Shown piece by piece: positions 47,083 through 60,600 of a stretch of DNA of 64,000 nt. Source of the DNA: Lepiota brunneoincarnata (Eukaryota > Basidiomycota > Agaricomycetes > Agaricales > Agaricaceae); assembly GCA_023014365.1 (NCBI GenBank), contig JAEBUN010000004.1, positions 1,488,001 through 1,552,000 on the forward strand. The letters run 5' to 3'. The translations under genes and the position numbers were made by a program. Position 1 is the first letter of the stretch. The number at the start of each line of letters is the position of its first letter. The notes beneath the pieces are model-generated. The model searched no databases. It was not told where the DNA came from and was given only the letters and a program-made list of their open reading frames with translations.

Positions 47083-50000
47083 ATGGCCTCCTACCGCCGC
47101 CCTACCTTACCGGCGACGGCAGTTGCTGCCAGCCCGCTACCAAGCGACCGTGTTCTCAGATCAGCCCTTTCTGACCAATCTTTGGATGGTAGGGAGAAAC
47201 GGACGCGTTCAACGTCTCAAAAGTTTGCATCCAAGCTCGATCCTAAAAAGGAGACGGGACGCCCAACTAACTCAGGCGCTTCGCCGATCATCAACATCTT
47301 TGGCGAGAATAATCACCCAGCGACCAACAATAGCGAAACCCCTCGCCCTTACTCTCCCACCACCACCGTCACCACCGCGCCCTCTCACGAGCCTGCACTC
47401 GCGGATGAACTAGACTACATTACTGTCGTACCCCCTCCCATTTCCGGTCCTGCACCCCTCACTCACCACCGCATTGACAAAGCTTCTCGCGTTCTCGGCA
47501 TTAAACATCGCAGGAGCATGGAGCCAATACCAGCCTCTGCCCGCAACTCTATCGTCTCGACGCGTTCCGTGCGGGATGCTCCCATTCTTGGTTCTCACGT
47601 CCCAACTCTACCCCTCACTTCTCTCTATGTTGTCTCGGGCTTGCCCAAGTCCCCGCATACATGGACCCTTGCAGACCCAGATTCAGTCCTGGGTCTCCAC
47701 CACGGCGAAGGTGCAGTTAACCGTTGGTGGAGGCCTGAAGTACTTGGGAGCACCGTCAGTCCTGGTGCCGGAGGAGGGAAGAAGAAGAAACGCGGTAAGG
47801 GAGAAGAAGTCGTCAAGGGCGCAGGCGCTCTAAGCAAGCAAGAAGTTGGCAAGATGCTCTCAAAGGCCCTTAAAGCAAGTTTTTGTTTGTGTCCGCCTCG
47901 TCTAATGAACGCACCTAACATCTACTCTGCAGCTGTCCTTCACGCGAGAAGTTGAAGTCATCGCATCGACTCTCCAACCGGCGTCTACCATTCATATTTT
48001 CACGTTCACTCTACCCGCTCCTAGCACACCACTGGCTCCCACGCCCTCAGGGGATCTTTTGAGAGCATCAGTGCTCTCCACGACTGAAAACCGTTCCTCT
48101 GCTGCCACATTTGCGTACCCCTATGCTGATGATCCGTTCGCAAGGCCCTCTTCTGCATATCTTGGCCCTCCCAGCCTGCTGGGTCACCCGTCCCACAACA
48201 CCGCTGCCACTGCAAATGTCACTAATGTCACCCAAACACCAAGCAATATCGTAACTTATTACGGTGTGTGCCTGACTGTGTGGTCTCACGCGGATGCGGA
48301 ACGTAGCAACGCTATTCGTCGTACCCTGGAGGCGGGGCGCTCTCGTAAAGAGTCCGCTCAGTCTATGGTAGCCTCACGGTTGAAGAATTTGCGTGCCGAT
48401 GTTTCTGGTAACGTTAGTGATAGCCAAGATCCCACCGTTCAGGCACGTCGCCATGCGAAAAAGAGTGCCCGTGGGCCTTGGGGTGATGCGGAAACCGACG
48501 CAGAGACTGAGGGAGATGGAGGCATCAGTGAAAGTGACTTCGACGTCGCAAGTACCGTTGGACATGGTCCAGGAGAAAGTACGCTTTTCCTTCCAGGTGA
48601 TACCGTCTTTTGGCTGCCCTATGCCCTTAGTAAGTGACCATATGTCTGCTCTCCAGTTAGCGCTGACTACCATATCAGCTCTGGTCTCGCGCCACCCCGT
48701 GTATGATCTCATGAGAGATTATCTCACACTCTCGTGGGCAAGGTTCTCTAAGGACGTGCAATCTCATACTCTACAAATATCTAAGATTTTAGCCCACCCG
48801 GCTCCTCGAGCTGGGGACCTTATTAAACTTGACGCAAGCCCAAAGAACGATGGAGAGGCAAACCTGGAAGTTATTGCCCGGTTCCCTGGAGGCCTTGATT
48901 TTGGTCGCGGGCTAGTCGATATCAACTTCACCATGTGGCCGCTCTTCAAGTGTCTTAACATAGACAACATATTGACGATATGCGAGGTATGATCAACTAT
49001 CGGGGTTGCTGTTGCATCAGCTGAGAATTACCACGCGTCAGATTGCGCTCGCACCTACCGGACGTATTCTGTTCTTCTCAAGGTATCCTGCTATGCTTGG
49101 CGTAAGTTGCCCGATACTGGCTGTGTTCATCTCCACCTTTTTTTTGACTCCTGAATACAGATTGTTGTGAACACGGTAAGATATCTTGTTGAACTTCGTG
49201 GGTGGGACGGCATAGCTCTCCCTGCTGTTCACTCCCGCGATGCCAAGATCTATATCGATGATCCAGGTCCATGGATCATCGGTCTGGCTACAGAAGCGCG
49301 ATACAGTGTTCGCCCTGCACCCGAAGTATGCGTATGCGATTTGTATGTATACGTGTTTGTGGCCATATAGCAACTACTGACTTTACAACTACTTAGGGAT
49401 ATCAACTACCTGTGCGTAATTTGTTAATCTTGATCCCCTCCTTTGATTGACAGGGGAGCATAGGAGCTGTCCCTCCCCACCAGTTGGGTTCGTCTCACAG
49501 AAGCAACAGCGCGATAAATATAGACAGCGTCTCCTGGCCGCCTTCGAGGGTCATTATCATCCAGACCATTCTATACCTAGGTTCATCAAGCACCATCAGC
49601 CCCAGGTTCTTTTTCTGACAAATCTTATAGCGAATTCAAGGAAGCTTTCCCTGCCGGACGCTTCAGACCCATATGCAAGATCCAAGCCAAGCGTGGCGCA
49701 TCATCAGCTGCTGTGGCGGATCAAATTAAGCCCCCGGACTGGTGGCATTCAACTCGCATCATTCAGGCATTCGACTCCGTTTTGCAGGATAAGGTCAGCA
49801 CTCGAAGCTACTTGGCAATGTTCGAACAAAGACTGATTTTTCTCATTTCAATAGTTCAAGAAGCCATCCCTTCTGAAACGACTGAGCATGTTTGGCCAAC
49901 CCAAACGTCCCCCTCAACTTACTGCTGCTGAACAAATGATCCAACTGTCTATCAGGAAGCGCGCCACGGCATTCGTGGATGCCCGTGATGATCTCGAGAC

Positions 50001-51495
50001 CAAGATCGGTCGACTTTCCCGAAGGTTGAATTTCCTCATGACGGAATCAGACCTTTGGCGGGACAAATTTGTTACCTTTGAACAATATGCCGAGAAGCTT
50101 AGTGCAGAAGCTAATCAACTCAGAACCAAAATCAACAAGGAGCAACGGGAGACCAAACGTCTATCAGGTTTGGTTTCCCTAACTGCAGCTGAGAAGACGA
50201 AGTTGCAGAATCGTAAGTGTTACATTCCCGACCAGTCCCGTGGCCTCACACATACTCTGCAGAGCTGCGCGAGACCGAAACTGCTCATCAGGAAGCAATG
50301 GTTGAGCTCGTCAAGATGAAGGAAACAATGGAGAAAATGGAAATCGAACGGGCTGAGATGGTTGCAGAAGTTGAGGCACAGATTGAACGTGCTCTGGCAT
50401 CGATGGCCGTAGATTTAGAGGACTCCGATTATGCAGCCTCGAGACCTCACAGTCGACTCTCTTCCGCCTCGGGTGCTCGTTCGAGGCGGGCTAGTGACGC
50501 AGCTGCCAAGAAACCTTTCCGGTCGTTTGCTACGGATTCCACCCTTGCTGAGAAGTGCGAAGGCGACCAAGAGGAGGTTGCTGGTACAGCGAAGGACTCT
50601 CTCCCTGAGGAAACTGAAAGCGAGTCTTCTCAACCAAGGAAAAAGCGTTTTTCAGCCTCCGAAGTTGATATTCCCCAAGATGGAATGAACGCAGTCGACG
50701 AGGGCATTAGCATTAAAAGCGACAAGATCGCGCAGAAGGTCATGGAAATTCAACAGAAGGTCAGTGTTGATCAGGAGTTGCATAAGCGTGCTGTTAATGA
50801 GAGCATAGCTCGAATCTGCCTTGTCTCAGGAACGTCGCGGCGGTCGGCGACGGAAGCAGGGCGGTACCGGGGAAAGCGATGACGAATTATCGGAAGCTAC
50901 CAGCGTTCGGCCAGCCCCTAAAAAGAAACACTATAAGAGACCGTCGAGGATCAGCACCAAGAACAGTAGGACAAGAAGCGGGACTGCCTCCTCCACACAT
51001 ACTGGGAACAGTAGCACTGCGACGGATGATGGAACGGCATCCGCAACGACCCATACCATAATGCAACAGATAGCAACAGAAACTGAAAGTAAGACCCCCA
51101 CACGCCGGTCCTTCCCTGAAACCTATCATGGCAAGATGGCCCCCCCAGAACCAACAGAGCTGGAGAGAGCCTCTTCCATAGACTCTCTGGTTGTTCCCCA
51201 GCACCCAAGGCCTGAGCAAACCACTCCAACAACCCCAGCTCTTACTCCTGGAGCCTCTGCAACTACTGATGAATCAGACACCGACTTCCAGAGTGCGTAC
51301 TCTGCTAGTCCCCGTGATAGCTATGGCAGTTTCGACCATGACGCCTTACGCGAGGACCAAGACACAACTATAACCGCAAAAAACCACGAGTTGCATTACA
51401 TCAATACCCCATCCCCTATCAACCTCTCCACTAGCCGTGAAACTTCCTCAGACACCTATGAAGATACCATGAATACCCCTACCCCTACTGCCTAA
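47083..51495 (+). CDS. DENN-domain protein (Rab guanine-exchange type)
   Basis: DENN proteins activate Rab GTPases in membrane traffic. N-terminus disordered with basic patches, then upstream-DENN (STIHIFTFTLPAPSTPL, TYYGVCLTVWSHADAER), core DENN (LVSRHPVYDLMRDYLTLSW, VDINFTMWPLFKCLNIDNIL, ALAPTGRILFFSRYPAML, VVNTVRYLVELRGWDG) and downstream-DENN (EFKEAFPAGRF, PPDWWHSTRIIQAFDSVLQ). The C-terminal part has long coiled coils (KIGRLSRRLNFLMTESDLWR; VELVKMKETMEKMEIERAEM) and Ser/Thr/Pro-rich tails. ATG 47083 is preceded in frame by ATG 47038; 47083 has the better family-like start (MASYRRP). About ten short introns; last stop at 51493-51495. Convergent with Vps13, 191 bp apart. Confidence 0.9.
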
Positions 51496-51686
51496 CTTCT
51501 TTAGCCCTTGGATTGACTACTACTGGGTGTTTTACCTCTTTCACCATCGTTCCCTTTTATGCCTTATTTGTCCCCTACTTCCCCTTTGTTCAATATATCA
51601 GGCCAAACTATCCGTAATGCCTCATTTAAATATTTGTTATTCATCTGTATAGGGCTCCTATCTCGATGCCGCCGTTACACAGCTCT

Positions 51687-54600
51687 TTAAATATCCATTC
51701 TTCTCCGAGCATTAAAAGTCTTGACAACAGAAGCAACCTGATTAAAGAACCAAGATTGTGACGTCTTATCTGGAATGAAGGCAAACCTATCCTGCTCCTT
51801 GCCAGACTTGTGGGAAAACCGTATTCCCGTGTTTTCTACAGTTACTCCCTGAACCTGGCTGAAAGGTAGCTCCCAGTCAAGTCTGAGCTTCCTTGACCAG
51901 AAAGACAGGATACGGGATTGTGTCAGAAGAATGACATTGTCACCGCCTGGAGAATCTATAATGGCGCTCATCAACCAAAGAATCCAAGACGGGAAGATTT
52001 GGGTAGCTCACTGATGTGTGCAACATATGCTTCTTGCCTGTACGCCCCATTGTTCAGATCCCTCATCCAATACTGACCCATTGCCTCTCTTGCGGAATAT
52101 GGCTAAAAAAAATGATACATGGGTGATGGTCAAGTCAAACTACCGTAAACTTACACGAAGGACCCCATCTGCTGGAACTAGGCGCGGCTGGCGTATTCAA
52201 CTCATTAGGTGACAGATTGATTCTGTAAAAAAAGTGCACTTGCCATGCGAACCCGGTCCCTCTCGGGATTGTCAAAGACAGTTGTCGTGTTCCGAATACC
52301 TGAGAGGGTCGATTGTGGCTCAGATGATTTGGGAGAAAAACACTAACATACCCTCTGAAACATTTGAAGCAAGGTCGAACACACCCACGACCGGTTTTGT
52401 AACTGCTCTGCTACGCTGTTAGCAATGCGAGTGGTAAGAGTAATTGTCTACAACGAACCCGACTAAGGCCCTTCCCGACACCCTTAAAAAATCCAAGCGC
52501 ACCCTCAGATTCTGCACCTTCAATGGGCTTCATCTGAGGCTTGATACTTGAGTGTCACTCCCACATTAACGGCCCGCTGGACATACCAAGACTCCTTCCA
52601 CAGCACTTGTGACACTGCTTGCAAATGCTTCCCCACCAGCAGCGACTCCGTAGCTTGAAGCGATTATGACTTATAGTGTAGAAAGGTAGCAAATTAGCTC
52701 TTACATCGCGTGACGAGGCTTGTTGCGCCTTTGAGTCATTCGCCTTCTCGCTTGGTACTCTGAGTCGAATGTAGCAGCGGATAGACCTAATGATTGGCTG
52801 ATTGGCTTGAGAAACGGAGGTAATAGCCATTTGACTGACCTTTCCCCACACTACTGGTGAACTTAGTTACGCTGTCGCTCAGTCCAAAGACAGTCTTCTT
52901 TACGAAGCTCGCAGCTCCCTCGAGTGACCATTCATCGGACAAAAGCAACTGCTATGGGACGGAACAGGACCCACCTTGGCCAACCCTATACCTAACTCTC
53001 TATTTCCGTGCATGACAACCCCCTGGAAAGGCTCGTAGAAGATGTCGGCAACTCCAGAACTAACGTTTGTGAAGAGTCCGACGGGATTACCGATAAAATC
53101 GGCTGAGCCAAGCACACGGTAAAGTTGACGAAGAACTTCTTGACGATAGTGATACAATATCCGGCTTTGCAATTCGGGCAAAGTCAAACGCATATCCTTG
53201 ATGGCCAAAGCATTCATCTCCAGGGGAGCATCGTTGATATTGCCAACTGTCATTGTCAGAGCATTCACAACCACAGCCAGAGGGTTACGAAGATTCAATC
53301 TGAGGAGCAGTTAAGCCTGGTGACGAGAAGAACGAGATCGACAAACTTCTCTTCGCTATTGACCCTCTCTGTGCGCATAAAAGAGATGGATAGCTGTATA
53401 GGCTGAAGCTCTAACACCTCAAAATATACATCCTGGCCTCCCGAGGTATCACCAGGTTCGGGAATCGCATCAGCGTTCTGTATGAGAAGGCTAACCTGAT
53501 TTCGGGATGCTTGCTAAGGAACAGTATAGGAAACACATACTCTTTAGTTGGGTCATCCCATGATGCACCTTGGATCTGGGAAAGATCATAAAGAGCGAAT
53601 AATAGATCTTCATCCGCTTCAATAGTCAGCGCCTGTAAGAGGATAGAAAAATATTTGATGAACAGAACGCCGTGTTCTAGTCTGACATGTAAGGGTCAAC
53701 GCATGATTCGAGCAACTAGTTACGAACCTCGGTCCTTTAACCAAATAGTCGAAGCTTGAACAGTAGGCAGAGCCCCTACACCGTCTGTGTCCTTGGGTAT
53801 CGGAGTGGGCTGTAGGATGACAGGATATATGGCATCGTGTAGCTGATTGTCAATTTGTAGGTGACCACATGTTAGGTTGATGGCGTGCGCGATAGTGCTA
53901 TCGGTATATTCAAACTTGAGATTGTCAATCGTTGCATAAAGGACTTCAACCATCCGCTTGTTGACGAGAGACAATCCTATGCCGTCAAGATCTATTAGAA
54001 CCGACAATGACGTCTCCACTTGTTCCGCCACCGCCTCGAATCCATCTGCATTCGAAAAGGTGTCCTGTCTTGATAACGAGTTGCTTCTGTATCGAGGTTT
54101 GTACAGGCTTTGCTCAGGGTTGTAGTTCGTGATGCGGAGAATTTGCTTATAGCCATCGGCTCTGACATCAAGTGATACGGCCCTCGGGTGTTGATTGTCC
54201 TGCTCAGGTCCTGTGAACAGAGCCCCGGCGCCACAATGCAAACAGCGGGCCGCTTACAGTTGAATTTGAATGGAATCAGGTTCCCAATTTCCATGATATC
54301 GACCATTCGTTTCGCTCCTTTAATGTTGAGGAGTAATTTCTTGTCCCTGGAGGCTGGGTAATCCCATGCGTAATCCATGGTTGTGTGTGAGCGCAAAGTG
54401 TAAGCTAGATCCTCCCTCGCAAGGCCAGGTTGATCCTCCAGATCCTGTTTGACAAGTTGGTAAGTGCCATCCGGAGTAAATCAGCCATTAACCACCTTCT
54501 GCGATACAGATATAGTGTGGTCACTGTAGTTTTCGATTTCGAAGGGCCAGCCTTTATCTGCGGGGGAAATGGCGACAAAAATAGTAGAACCTTCAATCTG

Positions 54601-57600
54601 AATGTTGACTTGGACAAGAAGGAAGGTTTGACCCGAGCCGGGCCGTTTAAGGCGCAAGCTGACAGCTCCAATATTTTCGATATTAATGGGGGGAGACCTG
54701 TGAGATTCAAATGAGATACTTGCAAGACAGTTATGGATAAATGGGAAGATAGCACCATTGGGCATTCAAGCCAGGGAAAGCAATCGTCAGGAGCTTCTCA
54801 GCTCCCTTGCGGAAAGCCATGAACGCTTGGCGCTCTCCAGATTCAAGTACATGTCGGTCCCGAGGTAGACCGCCATGTTCTCTGAACGTTATGGCCTCTT
54901 TCAATACGTTCTTGATAAAGAAGCGTGGGGCGAGAGTTATCACTTTTGTCAGTTTGTATTTCCCAGAACCTTCACTCCAGGATAGACCGAGGTGAAGCTC
55001 GTCAGCCTTTTGTTTTGTAGACGGCAGCACGAGCTCGCTTTCTGCTGAAGGTGCCTCGAATGACACCGGCTACATTTCGTAGTAAATGGTCGTTTCGGTT
55101 GAAGCAAACTTATACGAACCTTGGACCACGCGGATTCCGCCAACTTGAAGTAAAATTCGTTTCCTTGTTCCTGCGTGTGTGATAAAACTTCGACAAGGTT
55201 ATTAAGGAAATAGGGCGGAATCTGGAGAATGACTCACGAAAGGGTAGGGGGCTAGCAAGGGTCTCTGACACAAATAACTTTCATCAGTTGAGCACAAATA
55301 GCACTACAATACGGTGAGCGATACCTGGACGGATGTCTCCTGCGGCATCCTGTGAGCCTGCTCGAACGGACTTTGGACCTAACACTGAATGGGATCCTTG
55401 TCTTGTTCATCACGACATAAGGACTGTATATTTGAACTTTGAATGCACCGCCAGACTCGGGATACCGTCTGCAGGGGGTGCGGGCAGTTAGAGGTGTTTC
55501 ACTATGCGAGGATTAAAAGACGGACATATAATTAAGCTTGAGCTCCAGTTTCTTGCCCTGTTGATCACGGAGTGCGAGTCGACTCTCAGTATCAAAGTCG
55601 GAGTGACCATCAGTGTTGATGATACCAAAATCACTGGGCTTAAAGCCTATCCAATGGTCGGTGATAGCAAATTTAGGAGTAGCCGAAGAGCCTCACTGGT
55701 ATCTTGTAGTGTGACATTCAAGAGTACGAAATGTCCCAATTCCACAGAGTGAACTGGCATGACACCCCCTTTACGAAGGTAGCTCCGCCAGTTCTGGTCA
55801 GCGTTCTTATCATAAATACGGTATTCGAGATTATAGGGCAATAGATTTTCGAGCTCGATAGGGGCTCGAAGTTTGAGGGTGATCTTCGGCAGTCTCCTAA
55901 GGAAACTTCAGTCCAATGGGTTGTGCTCCCTTTGACACCAGCCTCACCGTAATTGAGTATCGTTTGTATCCATCTGCGCCCAAGCTTGGAACCTGAAAGC
56001 GGCTTCTCGGGGATCCGAGTGAGGACATTTGATAGTAAAACTTTTCCTGGCCAGGAGATCGTCGTAACGAATAGCTGGACTCCATTTGTAACCGAATCCT
56101 TCTGTATAAATTTCTTCAGCAGCGGTTCTGAGGTATTAAAGCAAACAACCAACGATCAGGCTGAATACGTATTCTGTTCTTGGTCACCACCTCTATCGGT
56201 AAGGAGTATTCTTGGCCAGGTGCTATTTTCTCCAACGAAGCAACCGGGATGGCCAGCCTCATCGACCAACATCAACTCTAGCGGGTAGAGTGTCAGGTTT
56301 TCAACTTTGTAGCTTGACCGGATTGTGATGATCTTCGTGTTCTCTACGACTCTAACCTCGCAAAGCAACCTCTCGGGATACTTGCCAGTTTGAGGACGGA
56401 GCGAGTAAACGAATTCGCCTTCACGATCAACGGGTATTCCACGAATTTGCTCCCAATTCTTGTCAATAAATTGGACGCCAATGGCATGTTCGCTGACAGA
56501 TGTGTGATGCTGGAGGAAGACAGGTGTATAAGCAGGACACATAATTTGGAGCGGATAGTACCTCGCGAGTAGTTCTCCAATCATCGAACCGCCAATCAAT
56601 CATTTGATCATGATGAACATGAGTTGCTTCAGCATCCTTCACGCTAACGCTGGCATCAGCCTCAGACCATATGAGAAGTGAGGCCCCTGTTCGATTTTGG
56701 ACACGGTAAGGCGCGTAGGTTCCCCGAGCCTTCTGGAGGACGTTTTTGCCTTCTTTATTCCACGTGTTGAGTGTGGTCGTGGCCACTTCGGCGAACGAGG
56801 CGGTGAGGTTGATGTCAAGTCGTTCTCGGGCCGACAACTTGAGACTGAGACCATTATCTGTGGTTTCTTTCGTGGCCTATGCAAGTCGATGATGAGTAAT
56901 TCGTCAGAATCATGAGATGCCTCGGTACCGTCATTGTGAATGTCCAGGGATCAATCACTGTGGGTTGTAATATCGTTAGACTTAGAATACGGAAAGAGAC
57001 GCTGGTGCATACGCGGTTCCCAATGTGAGTTCATCAAATTCCAGAACGTAATCTGAATACCCATAGTGACCGTTGCATGTAGCTGCAGCAAGAGGATTAT
57101 ATGATAAGAATTGCACCCGTAAACCCTGAGCAGTAATATCATACCTCTGCAGACCAGTCTTTGGCTCCGACTATGAAGGGTTTGACTTTTAAATGCAACA
57201 TAGGCTGTTCATGCAAATCTCCAATAAGAATTAACTTGAAGCCATCGAATGAGCCCTTGAACTGATACCCTGTCAAACAGCCATTCTTATTCAAAGATCG
57301 GGTTGTTCACCTGCTCCCTCGACATACGCACATGAGCTTTTCCGACGGGTTGTTCTCTTGAGTGCGTGGATCTTGATATGACGGTGGCCTTCCGACTCTG
57401 TGCAGTATCGACTGCGAGTGTGGATGCGTTGCTTGTGCTGCTCGATGACCCAAGCCGTTCGAAAGCTTTGTTTAAAATGCTCGTTATCAAATTGATATCT
57501 CTGTATGAGGCCCGGATCACTATTGGTTTGGCAGATAATTCGAGATTCATCATCTGTTGTGATGCAGAAGAACGGCTATCCAGCGACAGGGTTAAATTGA

Positions 57601-60600
57601 ATTCATCGAGGAATTTCACCGTTTCTTCCTTCCTCCCCATCCGCTTTAGGGACATGCCCAGTTGATTGATTGTTAGAGCCATGACCCCCTCGAATCGTCA
57701 AGTTAGAACAAGGGGAAAGCTATGTTGGTTGCTGACGTACCTGCTGTGATATCAGGACTTGCTGGATACCCAGTTTGATAGCCTGAGTATCTGGATCTTG
57801 ATCGTTTTCCAACACGCTAATAGCGGCATCATGGAGATCCAAGCGAAAACCTAGGCTGCTCCGAGTCTCTGTGACGCTCGTCGCCACTTGTGGACCCTGC
57901 TCCCCGATAGACTCCGACACCAATGGTTCTGGTTGGTTTTTGAAGAATTCCAATAGAGCAAAGACGGGATCAATGGAAAAGATGATCTGAGGAGAATCAA
58001 TGGTGATAACAGCAAGGGCTGTACCATTAGTACCGCCCAACATACTGAAAAGCACCAGTGAATTGATTGCGGTCATGTTGGGCGGCTGGAATAATTTCAC
58101 GAAACCGAGTATGTCCAGGTTTGGTATTGCTCATAGTAAATGATTTGAGTATGATTTGGGCCTCCATAGCACCACCCGACAGAGATTTGTATCGCAGAGT
58201 ATTATTGTTCAAGGCGAAACGAGCGATGCCGTGCTGCTGAAGAGTGGATTCTTCCCGAGCTCCCGCACCATAGAGGTGCAATTTGATTGCATCGACGGAT
58301 ACAACCAGATCAATAAGTACCCATCTTTTTGGTCCAATATGAGCTGATCGCAGCTCGGGTTCGAGGTTAATGGACGATTGTAAACTATCAGAGGATGAAG
58401 GCGTTGATGCAGCTACTTGGACTTGGGGTGCAGGCCCTGGCTCCGACTCGACTGACAAATACTCTGGAAATCGCCTGCAGGAGATCGAGGAGGATTCGAT
58501 ATTGTGTCTGAGTCAAATGCAGCTTTACATCCGATATGTGAACAGTGACCTGAAAGGTGGCTCGTCAGTTGAACTGTAAACATATGAATCAATTCTTACC
58601 TGAGTATCAGGATGGCTCGTGTCGATATCCCGCTTCAAACCACTTGTTTGTACGATATCCGCCTTTATATCGATATCATCAATCATCTTCAAGATATTGA
58701 CTTTATCTTCGTAACCGAAGCTGGAAATTAGTTGGATGCCGCGTAAACTAGCGGCAATAGTATTGATCGTTGGTTCTGACTTGTTCCTTGCGTCGATTTC
58801 CCCAAGTCGTAAAACAAGGACATCTCCAGAATTTGAAGGGACAGATGGAATTACAATGATTGGTGACTTGACGGTGACCTCGAAGTGCATCCGTCCTATT
58901 TCTGACGCAGATTGTACCGCAGCCTGGGTGGCGGCATCGTAAAGCCCCTTAAGATTTGCGAGTTTCATGAAGTAGGCATAAATGTCGTGGAGTGGTTGCT
59001 CCAGGAAATGAAACCTGAGCGATGCGGCGTTCAAAGAAATCGACGAGTTAATGCCAGAGGAGGTATCGGGATCGTGGGTTTGATATGTGAACTCCGCGAA
59101 GTTATGACCTTCAATTGACAAAATCTGATTGAACTCCTCGTGGACGCGATATGCGTCAAGATTATTGACCAGAACCAAGTTACCGAGACGACCTGCAATT
59201 CTCATTGTTCTGGGTCTTAGAAGAATTGCGACGTCAGCAGTTGAAAGAGACAGAGTGGCAAGAGATAGAGACTCGTTGATCAACTCAACTGGTTGGTGAT
59301 GATCAATCTCGGTAGTGAAAGCTAAGGGAAAGAAACGAACCTCGCACACTCTCGAGCTTCACAATGACTCGAATTTTTGATTCGTCCACAGGTGACAGAC
59401 CAGGACTGAGGTCTCTGGAAGGGAGAGGACTAGTAGCGTCGGGGGTAGCTCGTTCGTCAGAAGAAACAAAAGCGGTCATGATGAAGTCATAGAGCGATAT
59501 GATCGGTTCTGGGGCTGCATGGAAAATGATTGTGGAGATGCGAACATCGACACTTTGGTCAATACCCTCGTATACAGTGTGATACTCTGGAGACTCTCGT
59601 TGTGCACGAGTGTAGGCGATGTTCAAGAGATCGCCTGTGGACCCCGTCGTTGAGGGTTCTGAAGAAATCACATTAACGAGATCTGGGCCCAGTGATACAA
59701 CAGCTACACCGATTGACCTGGTGTATCTATTAGGTTTGAGCATCCAGAAGACACATGCTGGGCTCACCGGAGCTGGACGTTGACCTTCATGTCAAACTGA
59801 GCCACTCCAAACGAGAGGCTAAAACCTTCTAACTTGAGACCTCCCAAAGGTCGCTCGGAGCCATCTGAGGTGCTCCTGGAGAGGGATGTTTGAAGAACTC
59901 CAACTCTGAAGTTCAGCTGGAAAAGCTGTTGATGGTAATCTTGTCGCTGCATACCAGAGGTTAGCAATCGAAATTCTGAACAGGCCACCAGAACCCACAG
60001 TTTGTAAACCTTCCTCAGCCTCAAAGAACATTTCATTCTGTGTGTTGCCCACCCCATCTTGATCATCTTGGCCTTGATCATCGATATCGAGATCCGGGTT
60101 TGCTGACCCGAACAACCCAACCGGCAGCTGGAACGTAGGCAGATTCCGAGGTGGGACGGCGGGTTGGGCGACCTTCTGCTCATCATTAAGCTTCGGAATA
60201 CAGACATCGACCAAGCGCATGAGCGACCTTGTACTTGGAGTCGGAAAGGTTGACGTGTAAGGACGGGAGATTGCCAGCCACTTTGAAGCGAGGTAGATTG
60301 ATAGCGGTTGGTACAATAGACTTGTGGACATCAAGGCTAATGTTAATCCGCTCGAGCAAGTGAAGGGCATCATGTGAAGTCGCTGAGAGCGCGTCTAAAC
60401 AAGCGGAGAGGTTGTCACCGATGATAAACTACAAGAGGGTCTCAGCATTCGGCTCAGCAAGTTGTGAGAATACATCACCTGTGCGTCCTCAAGGCGCAGA
60501 AATAGCTTGTCATACATCAACGATTCGAGTTGACGGTAGTCCTCCTCACTATACTGTTGGTTTCTTTTTTGGTAAATACTTCGAATAACTTCCTTGTCCA